The notes under the pieces are model-generated. The model did not search any database, was not told the origin of the DNA, and saw nothing but the letters and a program-made list of their open reading frames with translations. From Rhizophagus sp. LPA8_4_AMF (lineage: Eukaryota > Glomeromycota > Glomeromycetes > Glomerales > Glomeraceae), in assembly GCA_021464525.1 (NCBI GenBank), contig JADRCO010001032.1, positions 1 to 23,345 on the forward strand: a stretch of DNA of 23,345 nt, written 5' to 3'. This document shows positions 9,464 through 17,683 of this stretch, one piece after another. Each line of letters begins with the position of its first letter. Position 1 is the first letter of the stretch. The translations under genes were made by a program, and so were the position numbers.

Positions 9464-9507
9464 GAAATGCGCGTTACTAACAAAAAAAATACATTTGTCG
9501 TGTTTTA

Positions 9508-10149
9508 ATAAAATTCTAATAATTGAAATATGTAATAAATAATTAGTTTATTGAAATGAATTTGAAAGTTGTTACAATAGTCGAAATACTTGTGAAAGTA
9601 CCAAAAATCGTTATCCGGTGTGTAACCCGACAAATTAGATCCAGCTGAGGCTGATGTACACTATGCAGTCACGTGACGATATACAAATGTGATTGTTGTG
9701 TTACATGTAAAATTTCAAATTTATGTTACTTTTAAATTTAAATTAATTATCTATTACGCCTTTAATTGAATTTATATTATAATTTGTAAAAACTATTTTC
9801 TCAGATAATTGAAAAGTCGAAGCATGTTTTCTGTAATATTAAAAAATAAAATATAATAAATTCAGTCGGTGAAAAAAAATGATTCTTTAGTTCATTTGAA
9901 ATATAAGATCGACGCAACAATGTTTCTGGGATGATTCCCTAGTATTTAAACATTACATTAAGAAAAAAAAAATAATTCCTTTTATTATAATATATTTAAA
10001 TTTTATCAAAATATGTTTCATTTTAAAAGTTGGTGATTAATAGAAGATTAAGTAATATTTCAATGAACGTGATGTCTGAATTTGTAATCATAAATGTTAT
10101 ATTCAGTGGTTATGGTAACATGCCTTACTTTTGCATAGTTACTTACAAA
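9508..10149. other. A+T-rich spacer
   Basis: No gene recognised. It contains the palindrome GTCACGTGAC, listed separately. Confidence 0.35.
9668..9677. promoter_or_regulatory. E-box palindrome GTCACGTGAC
   Basis: A perfect 10-bp palindrome that matches the strong form of the fungal bHLH (Cbf1/USF-like) recognition sequence. It is in a somewhat G+C-richer patch but not next to any gene I can support. Confidence 0.25.
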
Positions 10150-10287
10150 TACCGTATACATCAGAAATTAAGCACCCCCGAAAATAAGCACCCCTGGCCA
10201 GAATTATGAAAATTTTGGCCTACATTATGCCGTTCCTGGCCGGAATTACGGTCAAAAAAGGGTGCTTAATTTCTGATGTATACGGTA
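10150..10287. mobile_element. MITE with perfect 28-bp terminal inverted repeats
   Basis: The left arm (10150-10177) starts TACCGTATACATCAGAAATT and ends AAGCACCC. The right arm (10260-10287) is its exact reverse complement. The element is 138 bp including a terminal TA at each end, which fits a TA target duplication of the Tc1/mariner type (the unit proper would then be 10152-10285). Inside are a shortened direct copy of the arm end (AATAAGCACCCC at about 10184-10195) and two GGCCRGAATTA words. It has no coding capacity, so it must rely on a transposase encoded elsewhere. The perfect arms suggest recent insertion or hairpin-based homogenisation. Confidence 0.85.
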
Positions 10288-10950
10288 ATGTAATAATTAT
10301 TTACTTAAGATCAAATTGAGCATTTCGAAAAGAACTACATTTTCTTGAGTGATTCGAATCATTTTTGTAATTAAGGAATGATAAGAATTAATCTACTGCT
10401 TTAATCCTCTGAAAACAAAAAATGTATAGTACTTTCTGCTTTATGTAAATTGAAACGTGGTTACAAATATGCAATAGAATTAATGTAAGCAAATAAAAAT
10501 TATTCACAAAATGATAATTACGAAATATAATCTTATGATTATGACGTTAATGTTTATAATTGAAACTCTACCTTCAGTAATTGAGGATATTGACTTTTTA
10601 CTTTTATGAGCATTCCTTAAAAACCAAACCATTTTTATTGAATATTATAAGATAAGCATATTGATGCTGATAATAAAGCCTTGCGTGAACATGAAATTAT
10701 GTTGAATGGATACTTATAAAAATTTATTCATTAATATTTAATAGATTAGATTATATTTTAACAGATAAATTTTAATTACAGTATTAGGCGTAATTGTGAT
10801 AATTCATCTTGTTAAGTCAAATCAAATGTTTTAATTTTATATTTATTAGGATAATATTTATTATTAAATATCAATTGAAATATTGTTAATTCTGTCTTAT
10901 AATCTAATAATCAGAAAGTTAAATTATTTGCTGTTCAATTATTACTTGTA
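10288..10950. other. A+T-rich spacer
   Basis: No gene recognised. A 12-bp perfect palindrome, TGATTCGAATCA, lies at 10350-10361. Confidence 0.35.
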
Positions 10951-11087
10951 CAGCACAGCCAGAATTACTTTATATATTGCACAGCCAAAAACATATATTC
11001 ATATGTTGCACAGCCAAAAACATATACTCATATGTTGCACAGCCAAAATCATATGTACACACAGCCAAAACTACATACTACACAGCC
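10951..11087 (+). repeat. Tandem repeat array, CACAGCC units
   Basis: Six copies of (G)CACAGCC occur at about 10953, 10979, 11008, 11037, 11059 and 11081, giving intervals of 26, 29, 29, 22 and 22 bp. The central unit is TTGCACAGCCAAAAACATAT followed by ATTCATATG, and units degrade towards both ends. A 75-codon frame that runs across it (10883-11110) merely translates the repeat and is not supported as a gene. Confidence 0.8.
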
Positions 11088-12248
11088 TTAATGGATATTT
11101 TATTATATAATCATATTGAGTTTTACCAAGCATTATTCTTTTTATAATAAATTAGACATATTTATCACATATAAGTCCAATTATGAAGGCTTTCAAAGAT
11201 AGTTTTTCCAATATTTTTGTAAATAAATTCTCAAATATTTCACCTGATTTTACTTATCCAATAATCATACTAATTCCATTGGTTATATTATTACTAAATC
11301 TCCAATCTGGTTTGTGTTTATTCTTGACATATTGAAAATATTGAAGAAGAATAAGTATAATTTTCCAGTATGGCATATATGGATAGTAAATATGTTATCT
11401 CATGCTTAATTAGAATCTCATAAAGAGGATATTGCAAAACTATGTGATATGATATGGTTAGCACATAGAATATAAGTCATTTAGAATTATATAATATTCA
11501 TTTATAAATCTTATAAAAGACCTTAATGGAGATTTACAGATGTCCTAAATTATATTATGCCATCATACACGAAAAAAGAATTTTAATTTATATTACTAAA
11601 TACTGGATGTCAGGGAATAGTCAGTAGACATAATATAGATTTGCATATACATCATATTATTCATATTTATTTCTACACTTTCACAGTAAACTCTTTAATT
11701 TTATGATACAAAGTTGGAAAAGTGTATGCAAAATAGAAGTAGAAATTTGCATATTTTTATGACAACAATAAGGAGTCAAGAAATACAAGAATTTAAAAAT
11801 ATGTCACAGTTATCAATAAACGACAAGTTTGACTGATAATCATAATAAAACTGGAAGTTTTAGTATTTATTTATTGAGTAGGAGTTATTTGAATAAGAAA
11901 AACTTTATAAAAATACCAAACCATGGTGTTGGTATTTGGTATATACAACACATTTATTTTTGTTTTTTTTTCGTTATGGAATTCCGTAACTGCCTTTATT
12001 ATGGCTGATTTTCTTAAAAGTATATAAAAAGGCGTGAATTGCAGTTTTTTAAGAGGTTTAAATACTGTAACATTACAAATAAGATCACACTATATTAATT
12101 AAATAAATATGGGTTTATTTTAAAATGTAATCATTGGATAGTTAACTGTCCAAATGTGTTCTATTGAAAAAACGTTTTCGCACCTTATTTTTTATATATA
12201 AGTTCGTTCAATTTAAATTTTCTCACAATCTCAAAAATCATTATTATA
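11088..12248. other. A+T-rich region without a supportable gene
   Basis: A short protein-like string (plus strand near 11183-11305, containing MKAFKDSFSNIFVNKF) hints at decayed coding sequence. No family or continuous frame can be assigned. Confidence 0.3.
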
Positions 12249-12563
12249 ATGATTAAGGTCATTTATAAAATTCACGAAAAGAATTTTAGCAGGTATATCA
12301 AAAAGGAAACTTGCATAAGCCTCTTTGCCGAGGATATGCCTCAAGAATGCAGAGAGTGTTATATTAGATGTTGAAAATTGAAGGATCATAATGCCACAAA
12401 TTTGCTCATCAAAGCCAAGCCAAGTTCTTTAAATCAGTTAATCGAATTTTCAGCCACCAGCAGTTTATGGAATCAGGCACCCTGTAATGAAAAAGATGCT
12501 TATAGAAGGCTTTCTGATCGCATACTGTACATTAACACAATGTTGAAGGCTTTCATTATGTAG
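12249..12563 (+). pseudogene. 103-residue frame interrupted by one in-frame TGA
   Basis: From ATG at 12249 one frame runs 105 codons to TAG at 12561-12563, with a single internal stop, TGA at 12372-12374. Both halves are coding-like and richer in G+C than the surroundings. The first half contains KETCISLFAEDMPQECRECY. The second contains LLIKAKPSSLNQLIEFSATS, WNQAPCNEKDAYRRLSDRI and a MLKAFIM end. No family recognised. The likeliest explanation is a decayed gene or exon with one nonsense change. Recoding of TGA as selenocysteine is a remote alternative: the stop follows a Cys-rich stretch (ECRECYIRC), but no SECIS element was identified. Confidence 0.5.
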
Positions 12564-13139
12564 TTTTAAAAGGTCCTAAATATTAGTGACAGTGGATGAG
12601 CTTGAAACCCCATACCTAATCATATTTTGATAACTGATGTTTCTGGAAGAACTATTATTGCTTAATTAATAACCTACCTATATCTATAGTATTTACAGCT
12701 TCTAAATAATTGCCTTTCACATGCTGGAAATTTGAAAGAACTCCTTAAATATTTAGATTTAAACAGTCTTAAGTATTAACTGGCCATGGCCTTTGGAAAA
12801 TTTATGCTTAATTAGATATTCAACATTATTTCTCTTTCAAATTAAGAAATTAAAATAATCTATTCCAGTAAAAGGGTTTATATATGATAATTGTAATCTA
12901 CAATTAAAAAAAAATCAAAAACATGCCACTACAGTAGAGAAAAGAAAATACCATTTCTTATATAATTGTAACTCTAGATTTTATATGGTTAAGTTTATTG
13001 TACTATTGATGATCTAATGCATTTTGATCTTTACAAATAAATGCGCTAAGCTAAGTCTTTCTATGCATCATGATTATTATTGTTTGGCAAAAAAATGTAG
13101 AAGCTGTAATTTAAAAATCAAAATAATTCTAAAGGTTAG
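12564..13139. other. A+T-rich region with faint coding traces
   Basis: A short Leu-rich frame on the plus strand (about 12716-12777, containing AGNLKELLKYLDLNSLKY) is the only coding-like string. No gene is supported. Confidence 0.3.
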
Positions 13140-13277
13140 AATTCACCTCTCACACCAACTCTTATATGCATTACAAAAATTATAGAATGCTTGACTTTGG
13201 TAAGATGTTATACAATGATAAAATTTAAAGATAATGATGTTACATTCAAAAAGGATTTACAAGTGGCTGCCAAGTTA
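13140..13277 (+). pseudogene. Coding-like fragment, 46 codons
   Basis: Open between a TAG (13137-13139) and a TGA (13278-13280) with no ATG near its start. The residues look proteinaceous, especially the end MIKFKDNDVTFKKDLQVAAKL (start and tail only; family unknown). An overlapping plus frame is also partly open. Best seen as one of several decayed plus-strand fragments in this part of the window. Confidence 0.3.
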
Positions 13278-13526
13278 TGATAATTCATTGTTCAAAAATT
13301 ATTATAATAATTATTATTATATGGAGTGTCTGAAAGATTAAAATTTCCATTATAAAAAAAACCTGAAATACAAGAAAACACTTTTCAATTATCATTTAGA
13401 TAATAATGAAATAATAACTTTATCATAATCTGTTATAAAAAAATATGTATTTAATATTTTTTTTTTTAAAAAAAAATTCTATAAATAAACCAAACAATAT
13501 GAATTTATTTAAAATTTACTTTCGCG
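13278..13526. other. A+T-rich spacer with T11/A9 tract
   Basis: An uninterrupted T run followed directly by an A run (about 13457-13476) forms a perfect A/T palindrome of about 18 bp. No gene. Confidence 0.4.
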
Positions 13527-13625
13527 ATGTCTGATAAAAGATATAGTGATGCTCGTGAAAAAGGTATAATAGAGAAACGTTTCTCAAAGAAGAAAAAGTT
13601 TAAGAAGAAATTTTTACAAAATTAA
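13527..13625 (+). CDS. Highly basic 32-aa small ORF
   Basis: ATG to TAA, 32 codons, with GCG just before the ATG and several non-A/T third positions near the start. The peptide begins MSDKRYSDAREKGIIEKRF and continues into a Lys-rich tail (SKKKKFKKKFLQN). The tail resembles a nuclear or nucleolar signal or an RNA/DNA-binding tail. It could be a genuine small protein, the first exon of a larger gene, or a chance survivor of an older coding region. No family is recognised. Confidence 0.3.
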   Translation: MSDKRYSDAREKGIIEKRFSKKKKFKKKFLQN

Positions 13626-13748
13626 CTATTACTACTATGCAATAATTTCAACCATTTATATTAGTAGTTTTATTTTTTTGTTATACAATTATATTCAGTC
13701 ACAATATGCTATTGTTTAATATGATAAAAAGCAATTTAAAGTCTCAAA

Positions 13749-13847
13749 TTTACATATGCTAGTAAAGGATTATAGATTATAGTAATACTAAAAATGAATG
13801 TATGAATGGAAAAAGAAAGTGCAAATTTCTATAAAACATTCATTAAT
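13749..13847 (+). repeat. Dispersed repeat R1, copy A
   Basis: Aligns to 15480-15580 in direct orientation. Identical blocks are TTTACATATGCTAGT and AGGATTATAGATTATA, followed by weaker matches through CTATAAAACATTCATT / CTATAACATTTATT. By eye the copies agree at roughly three quarters of positions. The minus-strand reading is interrupted here but open in copy B. Confidence 0.55.
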
Positions 13848-14087
13848 CTTGGGATTTACAATTCACATCTTATAATAAATCCAAGGAATTTTCCTACCAA
13901 ATATATTTAAGAAAATCTATATCAGAGAGTCTGTATAAAAAACATTTTATATTAAAAATCACACATATTCATCTGAAAATGTATTCTTTATACATTTATC
14001 ACATTGAGCACACGATTTTTCAGGATATACTTTTAACTTAAAAACATGAGTAATAGCAGATTTTTGCTTTTATATAACAATTGATAA

Positions 14088-14303
14088 AATGAAATTCAAA
14101 CATCTCGAAACATTACATGTTACATTAAAAGTAATATCAAATTAGTGGTGGCAATCTCAAAGAAATTGATGCATGTTTATCTACTTTGCCAACAATTTAA
14201 ACATATATTATTATGTTTTTCAGAAGATTTTAAAATAAGAATCCAAGAAAATCAAAAATATTTAAAAGTATTAGATGCTGAAAGGGAGTTTGAAGATTTA
14301 TGA
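14088..14303 (+). pseudogene. Coding-like fragment, 71 codons between stops
   Basis: A long plus frame for this composition, ended by TGA at 14301-14303; the first in-frame ATG is at 14169 (44 codons left). The last 26 residues are charged and helix-like (EDFKIRIQENQKYLKVLDAE, then REFEDL). A plausible splice acceptor (TTATGTTTTTCAG, ending near 14223) precedes that part, so it could be an exon. The upstream half is less convincing. No family recognised. Confidence 0.35.
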
Positions 14304-14458
14304 CAAAAGGTAGAAAGGAAAGGAGAGATGTTTTATTGATCATTGGAATGCCTTATAGCTATACAGTATATCTAAAGTATGTAGAAATATATGTTTATAT
14401 GGAACTAGCTAAGCAAGAGAAGATTTATGATTTTTGTAGCTTATACATATACTACTAA
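14300..14458 (+). pseudogene. Coding-like fragment, 52 codons
   Basis: Starts with an ATG overlapping the TGA of the previous frame (ATGA, 14300-14303), so the two may be halves of one frameshifted coding sequence. The peptide begins MTKGRKERRDVLLIIGMPYS and includes YVYMELAKQEKIYDFCSLY. Unrecognised. Confidence 0.3.
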
Positions 14459-14787
14459 AGAAATATGCCTTTTGTAACTTAGGCATACTGCACTACTAGA
14501 AAAATGTGTTCCCCTAGTTCCCTGCCAGTTTCTTGATAGTTCTAGGAGTGTTCCAGGAGCTGGAAAGTTTCTATAATTTATTTGTCAATATTAATTATTT
14601 TTAAATAGGATACCATCTCGCTCCTAGGCCCATTAGAAAAAGCCATGAAATACTTATTGGGAACTTATGACAATAAAATATTGCGCACACATGCTATATT
14701 ATAATAAATAGGTTACTATTACCCAAATGCAGTTAGTTTTGAGAATAACATAATAATTGAAGATTAATTATATTATATATATTATAG

Positions 14788-14895
14788 AACTTTACTATAT
14801 ATGGAACCAGTGAAGGTTATGCTGAATATTTGAAGATCACAGCACAAAAGATTCAGAATATGGCTAATTATATTTTATCTAACAAAAATAATATC
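14788..14895 (+). pseudogene. Coding-like fragment, 36 codons
   Basis: Open from a TAG (14785-14787) to a TAA (14896-14898). It reads NFTIYGTSEGYAEYLKITAQ and continues KIQNMANYILSNKNNI. The sequence at its end and just beyond is repeated near 15945-16010, so it belongs to an old duplicated element. Family unknown. Confidence 0.35.
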
Positions 14896-14945
14896 TAATT
14901 AAGATTTCAAGGGCCAAATTAATTAATAGTAATTAAAAAAAAATC
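14880..14945 (+). repeat. Dispersed repeat R3, copy A
   Basis: AACAAAAATAATATCTAATT followed by a TTCAAGG..CAAATTAATTAATAGTAATTAAAA block resembles 15945-16010 (AACAAAATAATATCAAATTC, then ..GATAATTAATGGTAGTTTAAAA), same strand. It lies downstream of R1 in both copies, so the duplication is colinear. A weaker third copy may be at about 16196-16250. Confidence 0.4.
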
Positions 14946-15391
14946 ATTAATGTGAAATGTCTAAAGATTAATAGTTACTTTTGAAATATATTAATATGAG
15001 ACGCCTCATTATAAGAATGCATGTTGTGCACTTATGAATTGTTTTATGCCAATAATATTGTTTTTAGATGTGTTTTTTCTCTATAGAGTGCTTCTCCACC
15101 AAATATTTTTAAACGGGTAATAAGAGCAATGACAGTAGGGAAGTGTTTAATAATACCAGTTAATTTAACTTTAGAGTGGAAATTAATGAAGTAATATTAT
15201 TTTATACTAATGTATTCTACAATTTGTATAATTAGTTTTAAAATAAGTGACAAATGGCCATGGCATACTTTCTATAGTTACTAAGGCAAGAGATGTTTAT
15301 TTTAAGATGGCTAAACAACAAAAAAAAATAAGAAACATTCACATTCAATCACATACTGTATCAATTTTTGGAGGTTTTCTTGTGTAATTTA

Positions 15392-15727
15392 CTAGCCAAA
15401 AAAATTTAGTGGGTTTGTGACGGCTTTCTGGAAATCTGTTTTATTATTAGGACTGACATTACTGTGTAAGGGAATTAATTTTACATATGCTAGTGGAGGA
15501 TTATAGATTATATAAGCACCAAAAGTGAAATTAATGAATGAAAGGAAAAGCAAGCACAAACCTCTATAACATTTATTTATTATTGAATATTTAGAAATTT
15601 GAAGAAAAAGAAAATGAAACTTGCTAAATACATAGTATGATACTAATAAAAGAATTATATAATTACCCAAACAGATCCTTTTATTCAAACCTGACATTCT
15701 TTTAAATGTATTACCGGAACTCTCCAA
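15392..15727 (-). CDS. Hypothetical ORF, 111 aa, within a repeated segment
   Basis: Open for 111 codons, unlikely by chance at this composition. It starts MESSGNTFKRMSGLNKRICL and ends PNNKTDFQKAVTNPLNFFG. The middle is very hydrophobic (NYIILLLVSYYV; RGLCLLFLSFINFTFGAYII) and could form one or two membrane segments, although A+T-rich minus frames often give such residues. It overlaps repeat R1 copy B, and the same frame is broken by stops in copy A (13749-13847). It may be a leftover of an element-encoded protein. Family unknown. Confidence 0.3.
   Translation of the reverse strand: MESSGNTFKRMSGLNKRICLGNYIILLLVSYYVFSKFHFLFLQISKYSIINKCYRGLCLLFLSFINFTFGAYIIYNPPLAYVKLIPLHSNVSPNNKTDFQKAVTNPLNFFG
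15480..15580 (+). repeat. Dispersed repeat R1, copy B
   Basis: Direct copy of 13749-13847, sharing TTTACATATGCTAGT, AGGATTATAGATTATA and the CTATAA..CATT block. Confidence 0.55.
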
Positions 15728-15898
15728 TATTTGTCAAAACTTAACAAACTTGGAGATAAATTGTATAGGAATTAGTTTTGAGTATAATGTAATTTCAAAT
15801 ATATTACTGACTAGAATTCTCCAATATTTTATATTGAAAATTTGGAGATAGAATATTGTAATAATATTTACAGGATTGAACATACAGTATTATACTAG

Positions 15899-16129
15899 AT
15901 GTTTATTTATAAATATTTTATAGAACTTCATTATGATTATCATCAACAAAATAATATCAAATTCAAAATTTTAAGATCAAAGATAATTAATGGTAGTTTA
16001 AAAAAAAAATTCTTGTCAGTAGGAGACTGTACGGATTATTCTAAAATTTCATTTTTTGTTATTAGGTGGATATGTGGAATGTATCTGAAGGATCTTTTAC
16101 TACAATTTAATGGATTTAACCATTTGTAA
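15899..16129 (+). pseudogene. ORF fragment, 76 codons, partly duplicated
   Basis: ATG to TAA. The first 40 residues are spacer-like and correspond to repeat R3 copy B. The second half (GDCTDYSKISFFVIRWICGM, then YLKDLLLQFNGFNHL) looks like protein. A possible splice acceptor (TTTTGTTATTAG, near 16064) sits inside it. Another plus frame downstream also reads as protein (FVKDQQLNFIDYEAILDIYL, about 16119-16178). Probably several decayed frames of one old coding region; family unknown. Confidence 0.3.
15945..16010 (+). repeat. Dispersed repeat R3, copy B
   Basis: Partner of 14880-14945. The shared words include AACAAAATAATATC and AATTAATRGTARTTWAAAAAAAA. Confidence 0.4.
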
Positions 16130-16425
16130 AAGATCAGCAGCTGAACTTTATTGATTATGAAGCTATATTGGATATTTATTTGTATGAAATAATTTATGGA
16201 ACTTTATTATAATTAATTATAATTTATTTAACAAATATAATAATTAAAGAGGTTAATATCAGTATATAACACATATAACATTTCTAAAGGTTAAAATATT
16301 TAGCATTAGAAGAGGAAAGCAGAAAATGTATGAATAACTAAATTAATATTGCACTAAATGGAATATTATTTCTATATTCATTTTTTTAGCAACCAACGGA
16401 CTGGATGAATTATTCACTAATTTAA

Positions 16426-16646
16426 TATATAAATATTCTTCCACTTAATCCTACATTTGAGCCAATAAAAGAATTAACTCAAGATGCGAACAAAAATGAT
16501 AAAGACTTATGGCTATTAGCTTTGGATATGAGTAAAGCATATGATAGAGTTAATATATATACGTTGAGAAAGCTTTTGAAAGAATTAAATTACCATCAGA
16601 TTTTGTAAATCAAGTAATGAAAAATATAAGAAATATTAGAAAGTTT
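16426..16646 (+). pseudogene. LINE reverse-transcriptase fragment, frameshifted
   Basis: One frame (from after the TAA at 16423-16425 to TAA at 16606-16608) reads TFEPIKELTQDANKNDKDLW, then LLALDMSKAYDRVNIYTLRK. This matches the non-LTR reverse-transcriptase palm around motif A: the first catalytic Asp is in LDMSKAYD, with the usual Lys-Ala-Tyr/Phe-Asp-x-Val after it. About eight codons on, similarity shifts to another frame at 16581 (RIKLPSDFVNQVMKNIRNIR) and stops at 16647-16649. Fingers, the YxDD motif (motif C), the endonuclease and ORF1 are not visible, so this is a short dead remnant. The Glomeromycotina-like wording is from memory of related elements. Confidence 0.8.
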
Positions 16647-16649
16647 TAA

Positions 16650-17683
16650 TTTTAATAGTTTCTTTTATTATTTTAGTCTATATAAATCATTAGTTAATAA
16701 GGAAACTAGGAAGGAAATTATTTCATTATCTCTTTTTAAAAGAACTACAAATGTTTACAATTCATGGGATATCATATATACATCATGCTACTCATCTATC
16801 AAGAAAGTAATGAAAAGAAGGAACAACTTTTATAAATAATTATTAGCATTTGAATTTGATATTATTCTCTTTTCAAATACTGACTCCATTATAAATGGAT
16901 GAATAATCAACTGAAGAATATAGAAATCTTTATATCAAATATATGATCAATTTTAACTAAAGAATTAAATATTTACTAATAAATTTTTACATTTGATATT
17001 TAGTATTTGGTAAGATAATAAGATAGCTCAAGCAGAGTCAATGATAGTGAAATAATGGTGTAATAAATTGTCTTCATAGTATAGTTGAATAATTTTAAGA
17101 TAATTTAATTACTTTGCACTGCACTCTTGCGTTAATTAAGAAACTATTATTACTAATCTAGAATTAGACTATTAGATTATTAAAAAATAGTTTGTTATTT
17201 ATTCGCCAAATAATAGTGGCATAATCTTTTTAACACAAAATTTACAAAATTCCTCATTTGCAGATATAAAATATAAGAAATTAATAGATAAATTTAAGAG
17301 GAAAGGAACCATTAAAAAGTTTGTCAGTTTATTTTTATTAATCTATCAGAATATTTATTTATTTATAGGATTATTTTAAATAGAAAAAATTACAATTAAT
17401 CAAATAATATTTTTCTATATGGATATAGAGGTTAGAAGTAGCACTTTCATATTATATTTATGATGATTTCATAAATTATAAGTATGTGTTACAAGAAAAA
17501 AACAGTCTAAAAAAAAAATTCTTTATATTTCTTAAACATAAATGGTTATTTTTAAAAAAAGAAAAACCCTTCTCTTTCATTTATAAATTTTTTAATTTTT
17601 TTGTGAATATATAAATTGTTTTAACAGATCAGTAACTAATATATATGGATTTGCATGAATATTAATAAGATAGTAATAGAATA
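16650..17683. other. A+T-rich region without a supportable gene
   Basis: A short protein-like string near 16738-16800 (KELQMFTIHGISYIHHATHL) follows the LINE fragment by about 90 bp and may be more of the same decayed material. Nothing else stands out. Confidence 0.3.

Larger units (their letters stand above)
8994..9507 (+). mobile_element. 5'-truncated retro-insertion with target-site duplications
   Basis: The insert (about 9016-9489) is flanked by near-identical direct repeats, ATACATTTACCGTGTTTA at 8999-9015 and ATACATTTGTCGTGTTTTA at 9489-9507, differing at two bases plus one extra T. The insert has a G+C-rich 5' part that is an open frame ending in TGA at 9201-9203, an A+T-rich 3' untranslated part, the polyadenylation signal AATAAA at 9458-9463, and an A8 tract straight before the right duplication. 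Together these are the marks of target-primed reverse transcription with 5' truncation. It is either the 3' end of a LINE or a processed copy of a host mRNA moved by LINE machinery. Confidence 0.7.

Noticed and set aside
10350-10361. GATTCGAATC resembling a tRNA T-arm
   Set aside because: It is a simple palindrome (TGATTCGAATCA). No acceptor stem, D-arm or anticodon arm is around it.
10951-11087. CRISPR-like array
   Set aside because: The spacers are near-identical A+T-rich sequence with variable period, there are no cas genes, and the context is eukaryotic.
10883-11110. 75-codon plus ORF
   Set aside because: It is only the translation of the CACAGCC tandem array.
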